64,000 bases of DNA from Simmondsia chinensis. Lineage: Eukaryota; Streptophyta; Magnoliopsida; Caryophyllales; Simmondsiaceae. The notes under the pieces were generated by a model that saw nothing but the letters and a program-made list of their open reading frames with translations, searched no databases and was not told where the DNA came from. The DNA is taken from the NCBI GenBank assembly GCA_018398585.1, contig JAGTTD010000003.1, positions 9,990,637 to 10,054,636 of the forward strand, given 5' to 3'. Position 1 is the first letter of the stretch; each line of letters opens with the position of its first letter. Positions 12,464 through 21,620 of this stretch are shown piece by piece. Both the position numbers and the translations under genes were made by a program.

Positions 12464-12769
12464 ATCAACTTTAAATTTTAATTGGATGTATATGAACTTA
12501 AATGCCTACTCTATGTATAAATAATTCAAAATCAAAATGTTTAAAGCTCAAATGAAAATAGGCCTATGATATTATGGGCTGAAAAAAGTTATACATAGAC
12601 TCAATAATTATGGACTCATATATAGTGATTTATTATTTTCGAAGAAATAATAAGAATTTTGTACTGCCGATAATATTATTTTATGCACAAATAAATATAG
12701 TAAATAAGAAGGGGTCAAATTGAGATAATAAAATTGTTTCGGGGTTTTTTGGTAGGGCTCGAAGAGGAG
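12464..12769. other. No recognised content
   Basis: AT-rich sequence; no coding signal, repeat boundary or RNA gene could be supported. Confidence 0.4.
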
Positions 12770-12773
12770 GAGA

Positions 12774-12838
12774 GGGGGGGGGGGGGGGGGGGGGGTTGGG
12801 GTGGGGGGCGGGGGGGGGGGGGGGGGGGGGGGGGGAGG
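12774..12838 (+). repeat. G-rich low-complexity tract
   Basis: About 65 bases that are almost all G, broken by TT, a T and single C and A bases. The proline-rich or glycine-rich frames across it (for example 12608-12850) are translation artefacts of the homopolymer. It could form G-quadruplex structures. Confidence 0.9.
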
Positions 12839-12969
12839 GGTTGGACCCAAGTCCCTTGCCCTTTGTTCTATGATTTATCTCCCACTCATAGGGGAAGGGA
12901 AGTGTTTAAGATAGATGTTATTGGCCGAAGAAGGTGGCGTTGCCTATTGGTAAAGAACAGAGGGACTGC

Positions 12970-13240
12970 ACGGCAATGGTGAAGGGATGGTAATAATGGG
13001 GAGACGGTAATGGTGAAGGGATGGTAACAATGGGGGACAGTAATGGTGAGGGGATGGTAATGGTGAGAGAACGGTAGGGATGAGGAGGCGGTAAGAGCGG
13101 GGAAAATGGTAATACGACATGAATAGGGTAGCGGTATAGGTAAGAGGACGGTATGAGGGAGGGGAACGATATGAGTGAAGTGTTGTAAGCAAGGGAACAA
13201 TATGGGCGAGGGGACGGTAGGAGTAGGGGAGATGGTAGTA
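12970..13240 (+). repeat. GGTAATGG-type minisatellite
   Basis: Purine-rich degenerate tandem repeat. The unit varies around GGGGATGGTAATGGTGA and GAACGGTAGGGATGA, with irregular spacing of about 16-20 bases and about 14 copies. Long open frames on the minus strand here are a by-product of the repetition, not genes. Confidence 0.75.
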
Positions 13241-13349
13241 TCCCGTTGCTACTTCTACTGTCTTCTATAATGAACCATTTTTGTAGTTATGAAAAATAAT
13301 TTAAAATCTGTATTATTAAATCCCAAGATACTAAAATCAAATTGTTTTA

Positions 13350-13560
13350 ATAGTTTCTCATGTCTTTAATAAAATTTTTGAGATTGGGGACCAAATTAAT
13401 TTTACCTAATAGTTTAGGGGTGTCCTTGATTAAAATTGAAAGTCAAGAGATCATATTGATTTTAATCCATAGTTTGGAAATGTCTTTAATAAAATTAAAA
13501 GTTCGAGGAATCACTTTGATTCTGACAAATAATTCGGGAGGTCTCTATGAATGCTATCTA
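13350..13560 (+). repeat. 60 bp degenerate tandem repeat, about 3.3 copies
   Basis: Units begin at about 13350, 13409, 13469 and 13529. Each has AGTTT...TGTCTTTAATAAAAT..., then GATT or GAGATCA, a second AT-rich half and a TAAT/CCAT end. Unit length is 59-60 bases. The plus-strand open frame 13360-13599 follows from the unit being a multiple of three; nothing in it suggests a protein. Confidence 0.7.
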
Positions 13561-13790
13561 ACCCTCAGTTCCAATTCTGACAAAATGAACCAAAGATAAT
13601 TGGAATTAAGGACTTCAATTACAATTTCGTCCTTAACTACAAGCTTCAATTACATGCACTAAGCACCTAATAGTATTTATTGCTTTGAAATTGTACAATA
13701 CAAATAGGAATGATAAACTAAATATTTTTAATTAGAAGTACTTCTCTTCTTAAGGATTTATTTTCTTATTCAGTTTAGAAGGTTAATTCT

Positions 13791-14082
13791 AGAGAAAATT
13801 TGGTTCAAATACCCTTAGATTTAATACTATATTTTTTAGAAATCTTGAGGTTTGATAATATATTTTTTCAGGTATCCTGATGTTTTCAAACGTTTTTAAT
13901 ATACTTTGAACTTTGATAATTTTTTTAGGTACTCTCTACTTCACTTGGTTAGGGTTCGTTAGAAAAGGCCACCTGAAAAAAAAAATTAGCAAAGTTTAGG
14001 ACACCTTGAAAATGTTTCAAAACCTCTTGGTACATAAAAATTATATTCCTACACCTCGAAGTACTTGAACTAAATTTTCTTT
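13791..14082. mobile_element. Foldback / MITE-like element
   Basis: The left end (AGAAAATTTGGTTCAAATAC) is matched in reverse complement by the right end (GTACTTGAACTAAATTTTCT). Weaker pairing continues inward: TTTTTTCAGGTATCC on the left against GGCCACCTGAAAAAAA on the right. No coding capacity. The superfamily is uncertain because no clear target duplication was identified. Confidence 0.6.
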
Positions 14083-14175
14083 AAAATAAAATTGGAGGAC
14101 ATCACCTCACGTCTCTACCACTAACTCCATAATTTCCACTGCAAAAAGAAGTGGAGGGAGAGGTTGAAAAACATC

Positions 14176-14177
14176 TC

Positions 14178-14216
<39 letters not shown>

Positions 14217-14226
14217 GGGGGGGGGG
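14176..14226 (+). repeat. (GA)n followed by poly-G
   Basis: A (GA)n run of about 29 bases passes directly into 21 consecutive G. The compound tract is one of five G/C homopolymer regions within 5 kb. Confidence 0.95.
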
Positions 14227-15340
14227 TGTAAATAAAGGATTAAGAAAGAGGAAAAAGAAATAGATACAGAAGAGAATATGAATAGCAATGGGATCGGGGG
14301 AAATAGTTACACCAATATTACCCTATTTTATGACAGCTATGGGTGCAAGTGAGTCGGTTAGTGCGCGGTTGAGTACAAGTGGTGTTGGAGAAATACGGGG
14401 ATAATGAGCAATCACAATATGAACTTAGGAAAAACAAAGGAACTCAAGATGCATAAATTGAATTCAAGTGAGGAATATACTGACTTTAGAATAGATCCAA
14501 TCTTGATGTGAATGACTTTTATCTTCATAGTATTCAATCTCAAATTTTCACGTAATCAAACTTATGTTGAAAATTAATGAGACTTGAGATAGGCAAAACC
14601 AATCCCAGGTGAGTAATATAAGTCTTAAGCATTAGGTTGTACATGAATGAAACAATTGACATAACTAAAAGAAGGCATTAATAAGATGAGAGTCAGAGTC
14701 AAGAATTGACCTAAGAATTGCCATGCCGTGGAGAATTCACTGCCCTATGTCATTTATGCGCCCATAGAGGTACAATGGGATGAACAACACTCTGACCTTC
14801 AAGGTTAACATGGCACCCACTTCAGCAGTGTACTCCGAGAAAGGGGTTGGAGTACTCCCCAACTTGCTTCGTAACGGAGAAGAGAATTATTTTGGTAGAG
14901 GGATAGAAAAATAGAGAAGAAGAAGATATCTGGGGAAAATTGTATGTCCAATGAACCACCAAGGCAAGGTATTTATAGAGGAAAATACTTGCAAGTTAAG
15001 GAAAAGTTCATGGCCTTAGAATCCGGCTATAATAAGGAAAGTGACGGATATGGAAGAGCCTAAAAGTCCGGTTTCAGTTAAGGAAAAAATAGTTAAGAAA
15101 GAATGGAAAAAGACGCGGTCAAAATATGTGCTCAAGCTTGAGTTGGTAGCCTCAAGCCTTGAGGCTAGACTATGGACAACTCCTCAAGGTAGCACCCTCG
15201 AGGTCAATTAAGGAGGACTCCGCCTTGAGCATAACCAACAATAAGAACTCATCACGTGTTCGTTTACGACAACTTAAACAAATACAATGGTTGTAAAATT
15301 AAAAATCTAGGTTACAAAAAGTCAACACTACACCATATCA
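14227..15340 (-). other. Possible decayed LTR (TATA-like signal on the minus strand)
   Basis: No coding signal. On the minus strand a TATAAATA motif (about 14974-14981) is followed by a pyrimidine-rich tract (14890-14935), resembling an LTR U3/R promoter. Inverted short blocks such as CCTCAAGCCTTGAGG (15161-15175) occur upstream. No partner LTR was found, so this is only a suggestion. Confidence 0.3.
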
Positions 15341-15790
15341 CACTAGTGAGGTGGGGCGGGTGTGCATGCACCTGTGGTTCACAAAACCCACTCTAAATCC
15401 ACAATACTTTACCAAGTAAAATAACAAGGGTTATATCTCGTTATATAAACTAGACTCTCCGCTATAATTTATATGTGGGATTGGGCTGAAAACACAAGAC
15501 TCCAAAATTGAAGCACACTACCCCCCAAATTCTAACAAATGGCAATACCTGTCGCAGATATGGGGCGGGTAAAATTAGAAAGTCCATGATTGGGCACTTA
15601 AATGGGGACCACTTAAGCATAAAAGAGGAAGGTCTTATATTACTTTAATGTAGAGTAGAGTCACTTATAAATTAGCCAAACTCTACATGTCTATCAGATA
15701 TGAGATTGGGAGCATTATAAAGTCTCCATGTCAAAGATGTGACATCCTCATAGCATGTTCGAAGATCTACCCTTCCTAGGTGACGCAGGT
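15341..15790. other. No recognised content
   Basis: About 450 bases of non-coding DNA; no gene or repeat structure could be supported. Confidence 0.4.
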
Positions 15791-17280
15791 TTTGTAGGAA
15801 TCGATGTCCTCAAAACCCATTTATTTGTTTAATTAAATAATGTTATTTTATTTATTATTGTTTGATTATGTTTTACGATTCAAATATACGTGTGATTGTT
15901 TTCGAAAACATTCCATGAGATGGACATAATCCAAGATAACGTGTAGAGTTTTGTTTAAATGGACAGTGAGATTGAACCACAAGTAGATTTAAATCAAATA
16001 ACTGATATGTTGTTAAAGTATGTTCGTAGTCAGTGATAAGTTTTGGGGCAAAGATCCCAAGTAGTGGGCAACAGTTAGGGGGGGGGGGGGGGGGGGGGGG
16101 GGTAGTGAGAAAGAAAGAGGGAGAGTTTACTTTCAAAATTTAAATGGTTTGTATAAAATAATTTTAATATATAAATTTGTTAAATTTAGAATTTTATATA
16201 AATAATATAGTGAATAATAATGATAATATAAACAAGTCATTTCGATATTTTCAACAAAATATAACGGGTACCTAAATGATAAATAGTCAACAAATAAATT
16301 TATATATTAACTATTGATGAAATAATTTAAATTTTTAATAATTTTTTGAATGTATTAAATTTTGAAATTAAAAAAAAAATCAAATTTTAAAAATAAAAAA
16401 CTCCACCCCCCCCCCCCCCCGGGGTTTACCAAGCACTGGGCAACCTACTACTTGGGATCTTTGCTCTAAGTTTGGATAACCTGTCTGATAAGACTATAAT
16501 ATGATACTTTAAATGACTTGCCTTGGTCATGTGGATAGGGATCCAAAAGTGTTATATGAGTGTTGTCTATTAGATTGGAACATTGAGCTGGACCACCGGA
16601 ATTATGTATTTCTTAACTGTTATCAGAAATAATTAATTCCATTTAAGCGATAACTTTAAATTAGAAAATAGTCTGAATTCGTGCATGGAATGTTTTTTGC
16701 TTTGAGGTGCTAAAAGGATTATGCCACAAGACATGACTAAAATCTTACGTGTGTTGGGTAATGGCATGAAGTGTAGCGGGAACAGGTATTCTACTAGGAA
16801 TCTGTACTCTCTTACAAGATAGCGATCTCCATTTAATTGATTCGCAAGCATACGAACATATTCAAAAATCTTTGGCCAAAGTATTCCATATGTTTGATAT
16901 TTGAAATTAATACAGAAATTATTTTCTATATTAATAAATTGTTCGAGAATGGCAAGTTGGGAACTAAGGTAAAAGAGGTGAGAAAAATAATTATAGTTGT
17001 TAAAGTTGTTAAAGTTATTTTGTCTCATGAATATGTAATGGAGGAGTTAATTATCATAATAAAGGTTATTTCGAAATTCTTGAGTAAATATATTTAATTC
17101 TATAATGAAACAACATTTATTTAGTGAAATTAAGTGTTGTTAAATAGTAATCAATGTTGTTAAGTGTTAATAATTAGAGTTGACCCATTTGGAGTGAAAA
17201 TTAAATTGTTCCTGAGGTCTATTCTCAAGATTTAACACAAAGCACCATTTGAAAAAAATTTAAAGCTGAATTTTCATTAG
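15791..17280 (+). repeat. LTR-like repeat 'E', copy 2
   Basis: Plus-strand counterpart of 3606-5305, beginning at ATGTCCTCAAAACCC. Shared blocks include the AGTCAGTGATAAG site at 16029-16040, GGTCATGTGGATAG near 16525, GCATGGAATGTTTTTTGCTT near 16685, GGCATGAAGTGTAG near 16760 and TTTGGCCAAAGTATTC near 16870. A TIR element (16047-16466) interrupts it; copy 1 shows the uninterrupted site. No coding capacity. Confidence 0.65.
16047..16466. mobile_element. Non-autonomous TIR element (Mutator- or hAT-like MITE)
   Basis: Terminal inverted repeats: GCAAAGATCCCAAGTAGT on the left (16048-16065) and its reverse complement, with one extra base difference inside, on the right (about 16446-16464). Flanks are TAAGTTTTGG on the left and TAAGTTTGG on the right, an 8-9 bp target duplication with one extra T. 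Repeat E copy 1 has the uninterrupted site AGTCAGTGATGAGTTTGG, which fixes the insertion. Inside the arms are 25 G (16078-16102) and 15 C followed by GGGG (16406-16424); the core is about 80% AT and non-coding. Confidence 0.75.
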
Positions 17281-17509
17281 ATGAATTATTTATTTACAAA
17301 ATAAATAGATTTTATGCGAAACAAAATTAGTAAGATGAATTATTTATTAATGAGATGAATAAATTTATTTTTTCTCGATATATAATTCATGAGATAAATT
17401 TATACATTAGAGAAGTAAAATAATAAAAGAGGGATGTTTGCTAGGCCGTGTTGATACGTAACGTTGCACGTGTAAGGCCAAACACAAGGTAGCAGCTATG
17501 ATACCAAAT
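17281..17509 (+). repeat. Repeat 'R', left copy
   Basis: About 210 bp that recurs in the same orientation at 43611-43840, on the other side of gypsy element G. Shared blocks: GATGAATTATTTATTAATGAG-type, ATTCATGAGATAAATTTATACATTAGAGAA, AATAATAAAA(GA)GGGATGT and a GGGCCGTGTTGATACG/CACGGCCC region. The copy ends beside the G LTR. Its last bases (GCTATGATACCA) resemble a reversed initiator-tRNA primer site, but they also align with the right copy, so this may be chance. Confidence 0.55.
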
Positions 17510-17771
17510 TGATAGCCATTGGGAAAAAAATCAGCAAGAATGAGAAATTGAGGGGGAAAAGAATTAAGGGAGAAAGAAATTTGTATTGGCAAAAATCATA
17601 ACCCTTACAAATACCATACTTAAGTTTATATGGTAGGTAATCAAAAATAGAAGTAGAAAATATATTGCTAAAAAGAACAAGTATTAGTTAAAAATCTAAA
17701 AATAGTATAACTAACTTAAGCACGTGCTTATTCCTGCTAAAAACTCTAAGTATGAGTTATGTACTGAATCA
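17510..17771 (-). repeat. 3' LTR of gypsy G
   Basis: 262 bp, starting TGATTCAG and ending GGCTATCA when read on the minus strand. It matches 43431-43610 over its first 150-180 bases, including the AGTTATACTATTTTTAG block and the ACCTACYWTATAAACTTRAG stretch, which may serve as the promoter region. It directly follows the poly-G polypurine tract on the minus strand. Confidence 0.7.
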
Positions 17772-17776
17772 AATAC

Positions 17777-17777
<1 letters not shown>

Positions 17778-17817
<40 letters not shown>
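17778..17817 (-). repeat. 40-base homopolymer at the polypurine tract of gypsy G
   Basis: Forty consecutive C on the plus strand, so 40 G on the minus strand, placed between the end of the polyprotein and the LTR. This is where the polypurine tract that primes plus-strand DNA synthesis must lie. It is much longer than the usual 10-15 bases. It may have expanded by slippage after insertion. Confidence 0.75.
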
Positions 17818-17819
<2 letters not shown>

Positions 17820-17822
17820 CAA

Positions 17823-18500
17823 CATGAAATAGATTCTTGTTCTCAAGGGTGGAATTTAAGAAACCTCAATTGTAGATCATGAATTTCCAAGTAGCTTCCT
17901 CTCTTAGTTGCCCTTTCCATTGAACTAACACCTTTGTGGCAACCCCATTATTGCGGTTTCACCATCTTCCTTTCCATAATCAATTCTGGCTCCTTCACTG
18001 GTAGAGCATCAAAGTCATTAGGTAGAGGGGCCAGAGCATTAGGAAGGAGACCATAATGAAGTTTAAGCTGTGAAGTGTGAAACACATCATGGATTTTTTC
18101 TGAATTTGGTAGTGTAAGCCTATAGGCCACCTTTTCCACTGTAGCTAGGACTTGAAATGGCCCAAAATACTTGGGTTAGAGCTTGTAATTTCCTTTATGA
18201 GCCACTATAATCTGTTTGTAAGCATGATGTTTTAGATACACACAATCACCAGCTCGGAAGCTTTGCTCTAGCCTTCTTCTATCAGTCAACAGCTTCATTC
18301 TAGTTTGTGCCCTTGCCAGATGAAACTTCAAAACTTGAATCATTTCTTCTCTATGTTGCAAGCTTCTTTCAGCTGCTTCGACTTGCATTTCTTTTGGAAT
18401 GTATGAGATGTGCAAAGGAGAAGCTTGACCATACACAACCTCATAAAGGGTCTTATGAGTAGACGAATGCCAGGTGGTGTTATACCACCACTCTACCAAG
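17823..18500 (-). pseudogene. Gypsy G integrase C-terminus and chromodomain-like tail
   Basis: Minus strand from 18499: WWYNTTWHSSTHKTLYEVVYG, the conserved end of the gypsy integrase core, then a basic region (ARAQTRMKLLTDRRRLEQSF, AGDCVYLKHH). Next, 18139-17948 reads [20 protein letters not shown], the usual linker, and 17930-17830 reads VLVQWKG and EATWK, which match chromodomain signatures of chromoviruses. That tail, in intact relatives, directs integration to marked chromatin. Frames shift at about 18175 and 17945. Confidence 0.8.
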
Positions 18501-19180
18501 GGTAGCCATTTGGACTAGTGAGAAGGGTTGGTGTTGCACATACACCTCAGATAAGTTTCTAATCTTTTGTTGACCACTTCAGTTTGGCTATTAGTTTCGG
18601 GATGATACGCTGCAGACAAAATTAATCCTCCCCCTGAATTGAGAGTAGCACTTGCCAAAACTCACTCTGAAATATTGCATCTCTGTCACTGACTATAGTG
18701 CTTGGCAACCCATGCAGTTTGTAAACATTGTCCATATATTCTTGAGCAACGGACAAGGCCGTGTAGGAGTGAGTAAGAGCTATGAGCCTTGCACAGCCTA
18801 TCCACCACCACAAAGATGAAATTCTTGCCAAAGGATTTTGAAAGTTCCACCATGAAATCTATGGATATGTCAGTCTAGACCATATCTAGCATTGACAATG
18901 GCCGAATTAGACCATAGTAGGCTATGTTCTCATTCTTGCAAGCCTGACAAGTGGGATGGTGCTTAATAAAGTCATGAACTAATCCATTCATTTCCTTCCA
19001 GAAGAACATGGACTTGATTCTTTGCAAAGTGGCATCCCTTCTTGAATGCCCCCCACTAGGTGAAGTACATTGAAGGACTTATGCCCAATTCCTCACCTTG
19101 TCCTACAATCACTTATCACGCCTCTTTAATTTTCCCTCATGCCAAGTGTACTTAAGATGCTTCTAAGGTTCACAATATAG
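18501..19180 (-). pseudogene. Gypsy G integrase zinc finger and catalytic core
   Basis: The minus strand reads the HHCC finger end as CQACKNE (about 18935-18955). The core follows: an Asp-containing DFMVELSKS block near 18840 and then, at 18622-18831, ALSVAQEYMDNVYKLHGLPS and IVSDRDAIFQSEFW, which carries the second catalytic Asp. The third (Glu) region falls near 18530-18580. Indels near 18640 and 18830 break the frame. Confidence 0.8.
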
Positions 19181-19373
19181 CTAATTAATTAGGTGTTGCA
19201 GCTGAGGATCAGTTTGCCATGAGAGTTGTATCATTGTGTATAAGTTATTATCCACTGAAGATAACATCATGCAGACCATTTGTTGGCTGAAAACTTGAGA
19301 GAGGGTATTAGCTACAATATTCTCCTTTCCCTTCTTGTATTCAATAATATAACTAAATCCCATTAGCTTTGAC
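19181..19373 (-). pseudogene. Gypsy G RNase H C-terminal piece
   Basis: LSKLMGFSYIIEYKKGKENI and VANTLSQV on the minus strand are the conserved end of gypsy RNase H (usual form ADALSR). The reading begins exactly at the CACTA boundary; the preceding residues (KSLKYMLEQKVH) lie at 40518-40570. The TSD codon joins the two parts. Confidence 0.85.
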
Positions 19374-19392
19374 AATTAGTACAAAAAAAGTG

Positions 19393-19795
19393 GCCAATAA
19401 CAACAAAGCAATTTTTGTTGCTATTGGCTATTTTTTTGTTACTATATCTTTTAGCAACAGAATTTTGTCTGTTGCTACGTTGTTATTGTTGTCGCTGTCA
19501 CTAAAAGTTATAGCAATGGAAAATACGTGTTGTTGCCATTGCACCCCAAGAGCAACAAACTGGTGTTTGTTGCTAGTTTTGTTTCTATTGCCTTTTGCGA
19601 CATGACAACTGTTGCTATTAGTCATAGCAACAAAGTACTTTCTGTTGCTACTAGTTATAGCAACAAAGTTTTTTCTGTTGCTATTGGTTACAATAATAAA
19701 GTGCTTTATGCTGCTATTGGTTTTAGCAACAACAAAATTACAGCAATGTCATTATAGTTTTGTCACTATTGCTATAAATAACAGCACTTTACTTT
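19393..19795. repeat. Subterminal repeats of CACTA 1, left end
   Basis: About a dozen copies in both orientations of a 20-25 base motif (GTTGCTATTGGTTATAGCAACAAAG and variants, so each unit is itself partly palindromic). CACTA subterminal repeats are known binding sites for the element's own DNA-binding protein. The open frames across this block come from the repetition. Confidence 0.8.
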
Positions 19796-20018
19796 GATTT
19801 CTAGCTAGTTAAATTTTGTATTTTTCAACCAATTAGAACACATAATTGAACAAGATAATAATCATAAGTCGATAAAACTTTCACTCCCCCAAAATGAAAA
19901 TAATAAAACCAAAAACCCAACATCATCCTCATACCAACCAACAAATTTGTCATGCATTACAGCCAACTACAATCATCCATAAATCAAAAAAAAAAAAAAA
20001 AAATGCATAGTTGAACAA

Positions 20019-20122
20019 TCATTCATTCAGGTCATCTTCCACTACATCATCCTCGTATTCTAAGCCATCATCCCCATCTTGTTCCTCATAATAAACTTCA
20101 TCGTCATGAGATAAACTAGCTT
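20019..20122 (-). pseudogene. CACTA 1 gene, last exon (acidic tail)
   Basis: Minus-strand exon starting after the acceptor TTTTTTTTTACAAG and ending at TGA. It encodes SLSHDDEVYYEEQDGDDG, then LEYEDDVVEDDLNE and stop. The very acidic end resembles the last exon of the CACTA 2 gene (54986-55065). The upstream exons lie at 37467-38165; copia A inserted in the intron between them. Confidence 0.6.
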
Positions 20123-20156
20123 CTTGTAAAAAAAAGATAAACAAACCAAAACTTTT

Positions 20157-21602
20157 TGTTGGTCCTAAAGCCAATACTATTGTAATTTTAATGATAACAA
20201 CCATTTAGTGAGTCATGAAATTTAAACTGTTTTAATCTTGTTTTTAAGTGACTTATAAGAAAGCTAGGAATATCAAGATTAATCATGGATATGAAGCTTT
20301 CCAAAAGATGATAAATCAAGAGGAAAAGAGATAAAAGCTAAAGAGAAGATTTATCCAAATTGAAGAGAACGTGATCCGAGTCCGAGCATCCAAAAGTTAT
20401 TTATTTTTATTGTCTATGACTTAGGATCTAGATATATCAATTGAGTGCAAGTCTCAATATTGATATGTGATGCTCTCACAAAAATGTTTTTGAAAAATAT
20501 TTTAAAAAGTTGATTTATCAAATTTTATTGGAAAAATATTCAAGTTAAAATTAAACCAATCTAGCTTATAAATTAAAATACTTTTTAAGATTGGCACTTT
20601 GAAAAGTATGATCAAATCAAATAAAGATGGGTGATGATTTAGCTTTTGTGAAAAAAATCATTTTTTATGATCAAAGTTAAGTGTGAAATAAATTCAAAAA
20701 ATTGAACAAATATAGCAATCAATCAATCAATTTTTTAACATAGGAAACGTGACAAAAGTATCCCACCAATCATGCACTCGGATAGGCTGAGTGTCGACAC
20801 ACAGATGGTATGTGTCGACACACAGGCTTACAGTAGCCACCAAGAGCCGTTGTGTGTCGACACCCACACTGAAAAAACTCAAAACGGCTACTTTTGACTT
20901 GATTTCTTTTCAAAACCTTTTCCCAACTTTTTGAACGTCTTATTGGCCCTCATTTGCCTATAAATAGGGCTTGAATATTTTGGTTGAAAACATCCAAAAC
21001 TCTCTAAACATTCTTTGATAAAAGGTTTTCTTATATACTTGCGCTTTAAAGGTTTGTTTTTAAGTTTTGTTTAAAACTTTTATTAGAGCATCACTTGTTT
21101 TCTTATTATTGATCATTGAGCTTTATTGGCATATCCTTAGCTTTGGCTAAGCTTGATCAAGTGTCAATTCACTCTTGAGAGAGTGAAGAATTTAAGTACT
21201 CTAATTCTTTCATTGCTTTATTCAAATTTGTTGCATTGAAAAGTTTGGATCCCGAGCCTACGGTTACAAAAGGATCGGTTGTAAAAGGTTGGTCTTGAGC
21301 CTACGTACAAAAAGATCAGTTATAAAGGTTGGATCCTGAGCCTGTTTTTAAAAAGGATCATCGAACTTAGTTAAAGGCTCAAATGACTAAGAGTAGTCAC
21401 TTAAGAAGTGGACTAGCTTCCGGTTTGGAAGTGAACCACTATAAAAATCTTTGTACATCCCTTTTATTTTTGTCTTTATCTTTTTCATTTAGCATTTATT
21501 GTTTAGCTTTTAATTAAATTTTTGGTTCATGAATTTAAAATTTTCATTTATCACTGAAGAACCTAATTCACCTCCCCTCTTAGGTTGCATTTTGGACTTT
21601 CA
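20157..21602 (+). repeat. 5' LTR of copia A
   Basis: 1446 bp, TGTTGGTCC...GGACTTTCA. It carries three GTGTCGACAC-type palindromes (20791-20860), a TATA box (20959), and a triplicated ~40 bp block at 21246-21360 in which GAGCCTACG or GAGCCTG alternates with GGATC and TTGTAAAAGG. It matches 35151-36847 along its full length apart from the SINE there. Confidence 0.9.
20959..20967 (+). promoter_or_regulatory. TATA box of copia A 5' LTR
   Basis: TATAAATAG in CCTATAAATAGGGCTTG; the same site is at 36203-36211 in the 3' LTR. Transcription of the element would start about 30 bases downstream. Confidence 0.75.
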
Positions 21603-21604
21603 AT

Positions 21605-21617
21605 TGGTATCAGAGCC
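21605..21617 (+). other. Primer binding site of copia A (initiator tRNA-Met)
   Basis: TGGTATCAGAGCC, two bases after the LTR end; it is the standard copia site complementary to the tRNA-iMet 3' end. Confidence 0.95.
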
Positions 21618-21620
21618 AGT

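Noticed and set aside
12608..12850. Proline-rich and glycine-rich proteins (both strands)
   Set aside because: They are translations of the G homopolymer tract; no start context, codon variety or domain.
12886..13200. Long minus-strand frames at 12886-13200 and 12944-13192
   Set aside because: They are produced by the GGTAATGG minisatellite; two overlapping frames are open at once, as expected for a repeat.
17491..17503. Initiator-tRNA primer site next to the left LTR of gypsy G
   Set aside because: GCTATGATACCA aligns with the right copy of repeat R as well, so it may be ordinary R sequence; a 3' LTR should not be followed by a primer site.
19369..19797. Short proteins in the VAIGYSNKV-type frames
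   Set aside because: They come from the CACTA 1 subterminal repeats, which are non-coding.
20791..20860. CRISPR or transposon end based on GTGTCGACAC repeats
   Set aside because: Short palindromes with irregular spacing inside an LTR; no spacer structure and no target duplication.
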